Shown one piece after another: positions 45,701 through 56,649 of a stretch of 64,000 bases of DNA; positions within the stretch are counted from its first letter, which is position 1; the number at the start of each line of letters is the position of its first letter. This stretch comes from Kuschelorhynchus macadamiae. Lineage: Eukaryota; Arthropoda; Insecta; Coleoptera; Curculionidae. A program made the position numbers and the translations under genes. The notes below the pieces were generated by a model. The model had not been told where the DNA came from, searched no databases, and was given only the letters and a program-made list of their open reading frames with translations. The stretch is from NCBI GenBank assembly GCA_030620095.1, contig JAUTXW010002455.1:321501-385500 (forward strand). Reading direction: 5' to 3'.

Positions 45701-48700
45701 TGAAAGGAAGGTACATTTTTATATAATTATAACATTTCATGAATTTACGGCTGGCAAATTGTAACTCTCAGTTTTTCCTTTTAATATTCTAGTTGCAGTA
45801 TGAATGTGTTTTATTTTCAAATATGTACTTATTTTTATTTCATTTTTACTTGTTCCTAAGATAAACATATTCAGCAAGAGAAGCCTTCTTAAAGTATTTT
45901 AAGTTCTATTTAAGAATAATAATTCAGTGAATTGGAAACAGTCCCAATTCACGAATCATTAAGGGCTTAACGAAGGGGATGTTATAGGCGTTAAGAGCTA
46001 GTATTTTTTTTGTGGATATATTTTTAAAATCAATCCAGCACTGTTGCCAAACAAGTTATTGATAGTTTAGTAAAACTTAAGGCAAAGTATTTTTCGACAA
46101 GAAAATATCAATTATAGCACGGTACAAGTGTAATATTTGACATACAAGTCGTGCCAAACAAGTTTAGACCATGACGCCGTATCTCGAGAGGGTATATATT
46201 ATAAATGATTTATAAGTCAATAGTAAACTTAAAAATCCAAACTCAGTAGGGACTCCTTACCTATAGTTCAGTAATATCCTAAAGTATATGTAATAATGTA
46301 ATACCAACCAAGTTTTAGATCACTAGTGAGTTAAGATATGTAAGCCCCTAGTCACATATGGTATCTTATATCGGTAAAGATTACATAACAAAAACATTTT
46401 GATAGACAAATATAAGATACATATATTTTGTCTTTTTGGCGATAATATGACTGTCAAATGAAGATTCGTAATAGTGCTATTACGAAATTTTTTCGTTGTA
46501 AAAAATTTAAATTTTTCTTGTTTCTTGTACCAATAATTTGTATGTATTTTAGACTACATTTAACAATAAAAAGAGACATTCAAAAAGGAATTTGATTTTT
46601 TCCGTTTTCAATTTTTATATGAAATATTTTTAATATAACGTAATAAAAATCTCGTTTTCCAATTCTTTTGGTGGTGACTGACATGACTTTCATTTTGCTT
46701 GTTTAAAAGATATTTGTTTTGTGTAACTATCACTACCTAATACGTTCATTGATCAAATACAAATTTTAAGTATTCGAAAGCGCCAAACTCACATATATAT
46801 CTACACATATGTGTGTAATGTTTTATCTATAAATTTAATTCAATTTAAGGCATATTTTTATTTTTTTTTAATGTCAGTCCAGCAAATTAATAGTTTCTTA
46901 CCTACCCGAAACGCATGAATTTAAACCCCTTAAAAGTTCTCTGATAGATAATGCTTTCTAAAGTTTTTATTAACTATAGCACAACAATTAATTAATATTT
47001 CACATATTTCTGAAGAAAAATAAACAATTAACTTAAAAATGTGAGCAACTAAAAAAATCATTAACTTATTTTAAGCATTTTGTTTAAATTGAAAGCGTAA
47101 GAAAGATATTCGTGGTAAATTTATTTTATTGTCATATTGTATTTATATTTCTGTTTGATTTAGATAACAATAAAATCTAAAAAATAACTAACCTAATAAA
47201 ACTACTTGAAACCTTGATAAAATCATGACCAAGAAGAAAAAGTATTTAGATTTTTTTCAGATAATTTTGTTTCGGGAAATATTTTAATGTCGACCCAAAA
47301 GTATTTCTATAAATACCAACTTTCAACATCCTTTGTAGCAGCTAATGTAAATCTTAGTTATTCTCATTTAATTTGTCGTTTGGTAGTTTTTTCGTAATTT
47401 AGAAATGTACGACACACAGGTTTGACATAATTTGTCTCATAGATACATATTACCTTTCATTTGTCTACAAGTGTACATAATAGTTTTAAGTAGCCTAATT
47501 TTAAAGTTACAGAGAATAATATAACATAAAATAATGATAATAAAAGTTCAAACTCGATTTTAAGACGTGTGCTGTCCACGAGTGTAACTTCAGTCTGATT
47601 ATATTTTCTCCTTGTAATGATGAGTTCTTCGGAAATTTAAACTTCTAGTATAGGCCGTGTCCAAGTTTCTTGAGTATTTATTTCAGTTATTTTTATTTTA
47701 AAAAATAAAGACAACTATTATTGTTTTCTACTTTCAGTGCCAACTCTTAAGGAACATAAATTATCAGACTTTCTTAGCACATCTGTATAGATAAATAAAA
47801 ACTAACTTTAATCTAACTTTGATATTTGCCTAGACTTTAGCGGCCAGCCAGTTTGATATATTTTAATTTGCACCATTATTAAATATTTTAGGCAAAATAG
47901 TAATTAGCTGTTTTGAATTTTACTTTTTTCTTTTGGTTGATTAGATTGGTTAAAATTTAAAAAATGAGCGAAGACAATATAAATGACTTTTATAATTTAT
48001 TTAGATTAAATTAATTTAAATATGTATTCTGAGTAGTCATTTATGTTAAAAGTGTATAAATTGCTTAAAGCCGAATAATACTAACAAGTATAAAACGGAA
48101 ATACTGTAGTAGTTCTCTCTTATGTAAAACAGATGTTTTATACCATTTTTGTACTATTGCTAAGACTGAACTAAGAGAAATCTAAGTAAAATAAACATGT
48201 CAATGTGTAAAACAATTAACACTAATAACCGTTTTTTAATAAAATTTGCGAATTTAAACTTAATTTTCACAATTCCTATTTTCAGAACATATATTTCAAA
48301 TTAATCAAAACTGATTTATTTAAATAAATATTGAAAAACTGTAATTTTTATTATCCGTCTTTAACAATTATAGACCCGTACCTGTTATAAATAGGATTAA
48401 GAATTAAATAAATGCCACTATAGTTCATGGTATAATACTGTAATTTTATTATTATTTTTATAATTATTATTTTGTGCATATTAGTACATCGGGCAATTAA
48501 CCTAGAAGTTTATGCACTAGAAAATAAATTATTCAAAACAAAATAAATTTCTGCATATTTGAGAATTGCTGAAAAACATTTTCGAGATTATTAATCTGCT
48601 AGCGACTATAAACTAACTAATACATGATATTTCTTGATTTATGTTTTAGAAATCTATTAATTCAAAACAGCGTTCCAGCCTCATTTTGACCTAAAATTAA

Positions 48701-49515
48701 CAAACCATAAAATGATCAATAACTTCAACTTTAAGTCCTGTGCATAATCATAATGCTTACTTACATTCAAAGCATAATTTATTTATAATAAAGATTAAAT
48801 AGTAGACAACACCTAATAGCATACTATAATGTTCTAATTTATTAACAACAATAATTAACTTACACCTATGTGCAAATGTTTTGTTGAAGTTATTGAATAA
48901 GCAGTTTAAGTAGAAAAATAGATTTCTATCGACCATAGAACGAAAGTCGAGGCAAATTATAGAATCTTAATGTGAAATATTAACAACAACTGTAACAATA
49001 ATAAATATATAACACATGTCTAGATAACATACGTAACTTCAACAATTTGTGTTTTGAAAAACGTAAACCTTAAAATAGAAAACAGATAATCTAGAACAAA
49101 ATAATAACAGATTGTTTTAAAAATGGTAAATTAGCAGTAACTATTTAAACTATTCCACACTACAGAGCACTTCTGTAAAAGAACCCCTAAGTTAAGCTGT
49201 GTGCACAAAAAATAATAATAGTAATAACAATAATTTTTTTTAGGGCCATTATAATTAATTTTGTTACAAGAGGGGTTAGTTTACTTTGGTGAATTATGAA
49301 GTAGATATACTAAACTTGGAAAATGAACTACAAGACTAGCGACAGCACTACGGAGAGACTACAGAAAATATACATTATTTTAATAAGCAAATGAGTACGC
49401 TAGATATGTCAGGATAAAAATGCTAGCCAAATATGATTAATTCTTAAAGGGAGTCTCAAAGCTATTTACCAGAAGTTGGAGAAATTATTTTAAAATAAAT
49501 ATCCACATCTCACCA
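42731..49515. other. Long quiet stretch without recognised genes or elements
   Basis: About 6.8 kb of AT-rich DNA. Open frames at 43131-43325, 43859-44056 and 45236-45442 show no motifs I know. No inverted or direct repeat ends stood out. It could be intron or 3' flank of the minus-strand exon that follows. Confidence 0.5.
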
Positions 49516-49857
49516 ATTTATTTTGAGTTGGCCAAAAGATTTTTCATTTAATTAAAATTGTAGTTTCAGGCCCCTTTAACGAAAGTAGATACGTTAGATA
49601 TTTAATGATGAATTTTTTGAGAAATTCAAATTCACCTTTGAATATGGTATTAATGCAAAATACAGCATATCAAAAAGAGATGCGGATAAAATATAATCTA
49701 TTAGAAAATATATCCTAATATTACCCAGTATAGTTATGGACATTCTATTTTTGGAGAATTCCTTTAAGAGAGTGTAAATGGAATTCATCCAACTAAATCA
49801 GTACTTAAAATGTATTTCTATATCACATAAATATGGCTTCATTTAATCCTTATCAAA

Positions 49858-50111
49858 CTAGCGCATCACAATAGTCATAAGAATGAACATTAAAAGATGC
49901 TTAATTTGGTTGTCCTCCGTAGCTGAAGCTAGCGAAGTCTTTTTGCTCTCTGAAAGTATACTAGACGAAGTTGGGCTGAAGTGGAACCATTTTAGAGAAG
50001 TCCGGGCCTGACTGGCGGGCGCTCCAAAATAGCCTGCGAGTTCTACGTAATTTAGCGTCCTCGCGCCCATCGCAAAAGTGCGTCGGCCAGTACGTCTAGG
50101 TGTGCCTTTGT
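49858..50111 (-). CDS. Probable terminal exon of an unrecognised gene
   Basis: The minus strand has a strong acceptor (T-run then CAG, 50114-50112) and then an 84-codon open stretch to a TAG at 49858. The sequence is clearly richer in G+C than its surroundings, as expected of a real coding exon. The reading enters at the third base of a split codon, giving KGTPRRTGRRTFAMG, then LNYVELAGYFGAPASQ, a Ser-rich part and a hydrophobic end (LLMFILMTIVMR). An internal ATG at 50070 could instead start the frame. RTGRR recalls the core of PKA-inhibitor pseudosubstrates, but the residues that should follow are missing, so I do not use it. I do not recognise the family. Confidence 0.4.
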
Positions 50112-50269
50112 CTGAAAAAAAAAGAGTGTTGAATTAAAAATTATTCAGAATGTTTTCTTATTATATTAGTCTCTTTGCGGTATAGCTAAAAGACTATTTA
50201 TCTGATTATCTTTAAATTTTTCTTGAAAGTGACAAGGTTGTATGAGGATGAAATCGTAAGATTCTTGTA

Positions 50270-50930
50270 AAAATGCAACATGGCAAAATAAAATAACGCA
50301 ACATAACGGCCGAATAAAATGTTTCAAAAATCAATGTAAAAACTATTTTTTTAACTGATCTTAAATTTTGCACAAAAATCATTTGCGAGTGTGATATAGA
50401 GATGAATTGGCAAACTGGTTATAGGCATTTAATATGGAGGAACAAAATATCGATTTAATAAAATGTTTTTAAAAAATATTGTAAAAAACTACTTATTTAT
50501 TGACTTAAGATTTTGCATAAAACTCAAACCTAATATACATAAGGAAAAATGTATGACATTTTGGTGGAACAAAACTGCAGCCTAATGATATGTTTTAAAA
50601 AAATCAGTGTAAACAAACTACTCATTTAATTGTTCTTAAAATTTGCACAAAAAAGACGAACTGGTAAAATTTTGATACGAATTAACTGTAGCCGAACAAA
50701 ATAGCGGCTTTATAAAACGTTTAAAAATTAGTATAAAATAACTACTTACCCAAAATGATCTCAAATTAAGCACAAAAATCGAGTGTGACAAATGCAAGAA
50801 TAGAAGTATTTTATCAGTTTATTTTTAAACTGTGGAATATATTTTTAGAAATATTTGTAATCAACAGCAAAAGTAATGTTACGAGCCGTAAGGTTAGAAT
50901 ATTTGGAAGGATCAAATATGGTTATGATAC
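50270..50930 (-). repeat. Composite ~130-bp repeat block 2, reversed
   Basis: Read on the minus strand, about five diverged units spaced about 130 bp carry cores such as GGCCGCTATTTTGTTCGGC (from about 50705), then TTTTTGTGCAAA and a GAGTAGTTT. These match the blocks at 5 kb, 58.7 kb and 62.8 kb, and divergence from them is high. Confidence 0.65.
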
Positions 50931-50965
50931 TGGTGGGTTTGAATATGTACAAATTCTAAGAAATT
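50890..50965 (+). repeat. Dispersed repeat shared with 9357-9425
   Basis: About 60-70 bases match the copy at 9357 (AAGGTTA(G/A)GATATTTGG, GGTTATGATACTGGTGGGTT). Here it leads directly into the tRNA-like sequence, not a hairpin. Confidence 0.75.
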
Positions 50966-50975
50966 GCTTATCAGT

Positions 50976-51048
50976 GGTACGATAGCGCTATTGGTTAGAG
51001 CGATGGACTAGTGATCCAGAGGTTCGGATTCGATCCCCGCTCGTATCA
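50976..51048 (+). tRNA. tRNA-like sequence, anticodon AGT (SINE head or tRNA relic)
   Basis: The 73 bases fold as a cloverleaf. A 7-bp acceptor pairs GGTACGA with TCGTATC (one G-T). The D arm (GCGC/GAGC, one mismatch) carries the TTGGTTA loop. The anticodon stem ATGGA/TCCAG has four pairs, and the loop CTAGTGA gives anticodon AGT (51010-51012; Thr if functional). The variable loop is 4 bases. The T loop is TTCGATC with mismatches at both ends of its stem. Pol III box A and box B each have one mismatch, and a T5 terminator follows at 51053-51057. The imperfect T stem and the repeat just upstream argue for a tRNA-derived SINE or relic rather than a working tRNA gene. Confidence 0.5.
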
Positions 51049-51189
51049 TAACTTTTTCTAAAAATGCTAGAATGGTAAGACTTTGGTACGAAAGCAATAT
51101 CTAAGAACAAAATGCCTGTTTACTAAAGTGATTAAAACTCAACTTTTCATGTTTATGTAATGCAGTAGATGCATTCCTTATATACTTTT

Positions 51190-51870
51190 GCCGTTTTATT
51201 CCACAATCGCACAAATATTTATGGAAAACCTAGAAGAGGAAGTTCTCGAAAAATTGAATGCATTTTAAAATTATTAAAATATGTAGATGATTGACTAGCA
51301 TCGGTTTCAGAAAATAAAACAGAAGAACTATTTTTAGCATTCAATAATATCCAACCGTTCACTCTTGAAACTCAAACAGAAAACAAAATACATTTTCTTG
51401 ACCTTACTACAATTAGACAAAAAATAAATACTTAAAAAAGTAAATGGTTTACCAAAGAAACTTGGTCTGGATGATATCTCAATTTCAATTCTCACCATCC
51501 ACACAAACAAAAAAGAATTGTGATTGGTCTAGCTGACCGTGCCATATATTTAACGTCAGCAGAATACCGTCCTGAAGCCGTTAATAAAGTTAAAGAGACC
51601 CTTATTGGTAATCATTTCCCGAAAAAAAACTGATAAAAATGATAATCCAACTCTTAGAAAAAGAATAAGGTTATAAATATACAAAGAATGCATCCACTAC
51701 AATAAACAAACATAAAAAAGGACAAAATACGAATTTTTCTGAAACCAAAATCATAGATGAAGACAACTTGTACCAAAAATTAATTATCAATGAAATGATT
51801 CATATAAAACTAATTAAGTCAAATATACCACAATTTGATATTTAAAAAAAATAGTCTCCGTCTAAGCCAT
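51190..51870 (+). pseudogene. Penelope-like element reverse transcriptase relic
   Basis: The readable blocks are STIAQIFMENLEEEVLEKLN (about 51200-51265), KYVDD directly followed by a stop (about 51279-51296, the catalytic YxDD motif), then FNNIQPF, LETQTENKIHFLDL, a WFTKETWSG block, SHHPHKQK and IGLADRAIYL...YRPEAVNKVKETLIGNHFP. Spacing and motifs match the palm-to-thumb part of Penelope-like RTs. The 5' part of the RT and any GIY-YIG end are not seen. Several stops and frameshifts show it is dead. Confidence 0.75.
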
Positions 51871-52321
51871 TATTTTTAAAACGTAGTATATCGTCGTGAA
51901 TATCTCATTCCATTCTAAGCTTATTTTTAAATTCCTCACAAACGAGGTATAAGAACACTTTTGTATCTACAACTGTTGCCTGGCAAACTACTAACTTGCT
52001 ACCTATCAGTCAAATGTCAATAAACAAACGACATGCATTTTTCGAGGTATGTAACCTTATTTTATTAATCTTGAAATAATTTTTCATAAATATCATACAA
52101 TTTTAAATTAAATTTAAAAAATTGGAGATAACTTTTTATAACTCGACTAGTAAATGGTTTGTTTTTTAAGTCATTTCTAGACAGGAAAGAAAAGCTATAT
52201 ACAAAAAAAAAACCTGCTATGATAGGCAAAACGTCAATTCAACTTCATGGTGTTTGATATTGCAAATAAATCTAAAACCAAGTACAATTATTTTATATCT
52301 GGTTTAGGTAACAAATTGAAT
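51871..52321. other. No gene seen
   Basis: AT-rich flank between the Penelope relic and the microsatellite. Confidence 0.5.
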
Positions 52322-52508
<187 letters not shown>

Positions 52509-52688
52509 CGCGAGTTCGTAATTCCTCTCTAATCAGAAATATCTGTTGTTGTACAACATTACATATATGATCATTAATTGCACTGCCTGTCCCCCTTAAT
52601 AAAGAAAATTTCAATACACCTCCCACCCACGTTAAGCAAACCTGCGTATCGATGCTGACGAGCACTCTATTAGTTTCTCGTTAGAATA

Positions 52689-53990
52689 ATGACGTCTGAA
52701 AGGAAACACGTCACGTGTGCCATAAAAGATAAGTACGAAATATTGCGTGATTCGGATTTTTGATGTTCAATTACTTTTTTGGGGAAGAGGTATAATGTGA
52801 GGCAATCGACTATGTGACATCAAAAGGAAGAAAGAGCATAGTATTTGTTACATTGTCCCTACCGAAGAAAGATCAGAAAAACTCTCAGTAAATCAGTATA
52901 TGTATAGTTTTTATAACAAATATCCCGTCACGCATTCAAAAAGCTCGCTACTTCTTCAACGAAATGCATCATTGCGAAGATGTCAGTTTTGAGACTAGTT
53001 GAAGGATTTTCCAAGGATTTAAAACTAGATATGGAATTCGTCTGTTGAAAATTACCAGCGAAAAACTATCAAATGACGAAACTGCTGTCGAGCCCTTTCG
53101 AATGCAGGACCAGAAAAAAATTATCTGAGATCTCAACAAGTTTATAACGCAGATGAATTAGGCATGTATTATGTCTTTTAGAAAAAAAACCTGGTACACA
53201 CAGATGAAATGAGTGCACTAAGAAACAAAGTCAGTAATGAGGGGATCACATTTATACTTTGTAGCAATGCTAATGGAAATTACAATTTCCGGCTGGATAC
53301 AAAACATATTTGAAATATTTTTGCTTTAAAGACGCTGTTTTTACCTTGAATCTTGGACTCAACTGTCACCTAATTTGATTCGGAAGACATGGTTCCGCTT
53401 ACTTACTATTAATGCAAATGAGGAGGATTGGATTGAAGAAGATTTAGGACCTATAGGCCACCTAATTACTAGAGAGCATCGATTAGTTTCTTTAGTTAAC
53501 AGGATAAATCAATTCAATAAGCGAATTGAAAAGGTAGAAATAGAAGAATGGACCAGACAGAGGTTTTGTTGCAAAAAGCTGAAAATTCTTAAAAACGCTG
53601 TTTTTAGTTTGATCGAAACTTGGACTCAAGTGCCACTTATTTTGATTCAAAAATCATTGTGCCGCTTACTTACTATTAATGACAATGATGAGGAATAGAT
53701 TGAAGAAGATTTGGTACTTTTAGGCCACCTAATTGCTGAAAAACATGAATCAGTTTCTTTGGTTAATACAATAAATCAATACAATGAGTCTATTGAAAAA
53801 ATTGAAATAGAAAACGGGCTAGAAAGGAAACGTTGAGCAAGGTTGTTTTGCGTTGGGCCGAAGAAAATGAATTTCCATTACAGAAAGTACTTCTTCTCAG
53901 ACGACTTCGACAGGCCGCTGTTAACCTTAATATAAAAAAATCTTCTCAAACAGACCAATTCCTGAACAAGGCCAAATAAAAAATGAGGCC
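52689..53990 (+). pseudogene. Decayed pogo/jerky-like transposase
   Basis: From the ATG at 52689, MTSERKHVTCAIKDKYEIL matches the CENP-B-type helix-turn-helix start of pogo/jerky proteins, followed by a decayed YNVRQST. Next come FKTRYGIRLLKITSEKLS and the first catalytic motif YNADE (about 53141-53155), then RNKVSNEGITFILCSNANGN. The middle of the DDE domain with the second Asp (DNCPAH-type) is missing. The C-terminal part (53328-53832) is present twice as a ~263-bp tandem duplication (WTQV...RLLTIN...HLI). Stops and frameshifts are many. No terminal repeats were found. Confidence 0.7.
53328..53832 (+). repeat. Internal tandem duplication, 263-bp period
   Basis: 53328-53571 and 53591-53832 align along their length at about 75-80% (ACGCTGTTTTTA..., CCGCTTACTTACTATTAATG, AGGCCACCTAATT, GTTTCTTT(A/G)GTTAA). 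The duplication is old, since each half has its own changes. Confidence 0.8.
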
Positions 53991-54000
53991 GTTACCATTT

Positions 54001-54143
54001 ATTTTGACTTTGTTAGATGGTAGACAATTCTATTCTCTGTCTATGTCCTTATATATATTTTTGTTCAAACTTTAGTGTATAATATTTTAAGGTGACAATG
54101 TAATCCAAACAGGTCGTGCCATCTTTCTGTTCCAATTATACAT

Positions 54144-54205
<62 letters not shown>

Positions 54206-56389
54206 TTGTGCTTTTTTGTTTTAGATTTCCTAGAGAAAGAAAACATGTTTTTGAAGAAAAAAAATTGTATGTAGATTGGTTTCAAATTTTCACCAAAAAT
54301 AGTCTAGGTCAGTGTATCGTGGGGATTAGATTTTAGGTGTCATAAGCGTAAACCACCTTAGATATTTTAAGGAGTATAAAATGTAAAAAGTTCATATGTT
54401 TAGAACGCGCAAATCAACGCGGTCAATTTGAAAATAGGAATAGTAAGAGTAAGTGATATCGAAAAACACTTTAAATTTCTTGCATATTTTCTATATAAGA
54501 ACATATTTTTGAACTATATAGCGTACTCATTGGGTGCTTGAAAGGTCCTTATACTGAACGAAAGATTACCATGGAAATTATTGCCAGATATCTTTCCTGA
54601 TAATAAATTGAGACGATTTTTTCAGTCATTCAAAATCACAAAGCTACTGAAAAAAATAATATAATATAATAACTAGCATTTTCACCAATGAGAACAGTTA
54701 TATCCATATTAAATAATTAATACTTTTTCAGTACTTAGGGTGACTTTCATGAACTCTGTATTTACTTTATATGGGATGACGTCAGAGTACAAACATTCGT
54801 CAGCCCGCTGACTGTAATAGCTCAATTTGTACCGAAACATTCAACAAAACCTCGATTACATGGTGAAAATCTGCATGGATTTTTTGCTTTTTAATGCTTA
54901 TGCTTAAATCCTAAGGCCTAAATTATACGTAAATCCACAAAACTTATGAGAAAATCATGGATACAACATGACCGAAATCAGCAAAATTCAATCAATCAAT
55001 CAATATTGTTTAACAAAACTTTACATGAACTGCCTGTAAATGTGAATTCACCATGTCATTTATCTTATTGCATGTCTAATCAATTAGTTCCATACTGGAA
55101 GAGAAACTATTTCGTATTCTCTCATTAATATTAATGAGCCAGTCTTAACAGATGATAATACGAAAATCATTAATTTAATTCGTCATTCAGAATTGCCCTT
55201 ATTGACTGGAGGTGTTAACAAACATATGTCATCAAAATTTGAAAAACCTAGTGAATATTGGACTGCAAAAAGGAACGTAACGAGAAAAATGTCTCCCACC
55301 TTCAACTCACGAGGGAATATACCTTATTATGATTAAATGATGCTGGCTGATGTTTTTTTTTGTTGAACAATTTTGACATTTTATGGAAAAACTGTAGCCT
55401 ATAGGATTTTTGCCAAATGTTAGATGATAACGTTATATTATCCAGAAGTTGGTGCCATAATAGAGATAATAAAAAACTAAATAGTAGCAAGGATTACCGT
55501 GATAATGCCATAGAAGCTTTTAAAAATGCTTATAAAAATAGACCAAAGGTGTTTTCCAGGAAAAAATGCTTATGGACCATGAAGTATTACATTTTTCTGA
55601 ACGAACTGAACTATACTAGTGACTCATGGTTTCTCATATTACAGGTTTAATAAATTTAAATACATTCTTATTCTAGAATTAAAATGAATCAATGTCTGTC
55701 TCAAATTATTTTTACCAACAATAATAACTTTCAGCCACCAGTCGAAAAATGTTTTGAGAGAATTGGTACTTAAGTCATCGGGAAATATTCCACCGAATAG
55801 CATTAGTATTTCCAGATAATTCAGCATTCAAACGCGTTTTACAGAAACTGAATTCGGATATTTTTTTCAAATTTGAATTCCGAAATATTCCAAGACAGAA
55901 AGAAAGAATTTCGGTTTCAAACAAAAAGACAATAAATTCATGCAGCTTCAATACAACACGTTTTCATGCAAAATTATCGGTAATTTTGAAGCACTAGTGG
56001 TATTACCCCTGATAATTTTAAAATATCAATGGCTTAAAAATAATAATTGAAATAAAGTCCAGGTATAGTACACGAAATATATACAAAATCTTGAAAACTA
56101 AAAAAACCAAACAAGAAATAGGATGCTGTATGTGTTTTTGCTACGCTTTCTGAAATAAAAAAACCGACAAATTCAAGCATTTTTATTGTTTTGTTCAATT
56201 GCTAATAAGCTACTCAGTATGAAACACTCTGTAATTATTTATACTTCATTGGACTTTGTTCTGTTTAGTTACCTGAAGAAAAACCAGAGTGCATCTGACT
56301 ACAATTTCCGCTGAAAAGACAAAACAACGTAACGAAGATAGAAAAAAGAAACGGGTAACAAGAGAGATATAAAGTGTAAAAGATTGTAA
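54001..56389. other. No recognised gene; a microsatellite and unplaced open frames
   Basis: A (TA)n run lies at 54149-54203. From 54540 to 55660 the plus strand has pieces that look like decayed coding (RLPWKLLPDIFPDN; 54946-55128; EYWTAKRNVTRKM; RPKVFSRKKCLW at 55417-55650), but I cannot assign a family. An AATC run of four units lies near 54988. Confidence 0.35.
54149..54203. repeat. (TA)n microsatellite
   Basis: A TA run of about 55 bases. Confidence 0.95.
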
Positions 56390-56409
56390 TTGTATAAAGT
56401 ATTATATAT

Positions 56410-56535
56410 TACAAAAAAGTATAGTATATATGTTTATAATAAAATACATATTTATAATAGATTATATATTTATAATATAATATATATTTATAATATAATA
56501 TACATTTATAATATAACATATATTTATAATGAAAT
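56410..56535 (+). repeat. AT-rich minisatellite, about 21-22-bp unit
   Basis: About five units of ATA(T/C)ATTTATAATATAATAT in tandem with small changes. Confidence 0.8.
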
Positions 56536-56649
56536 AGAAATGGAGGCTCTATGTAGTAGTATGTTGGTTTTTAACGAACCAAGATCGGAAAATCGGGCTG
56601 TAATACCGAACAGTCTCCGAACGGAGAAAAATTTCGCTAACTAATGAAA

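Noticed and set aside
45927..45952. 9-bp hairpin GTGAATTGG/CCAATTCAC
   Set aside because: Short enough to be chance in 64 kb and not linked to any feature.
50976..51048. A working tRNA-Thr(AGT) gene
   Set aside because: The T stem has mismatches at both ends, the D stem has one mismatch, and a dispersed repeat lies directly upstream; a SINE head or relic fits better.
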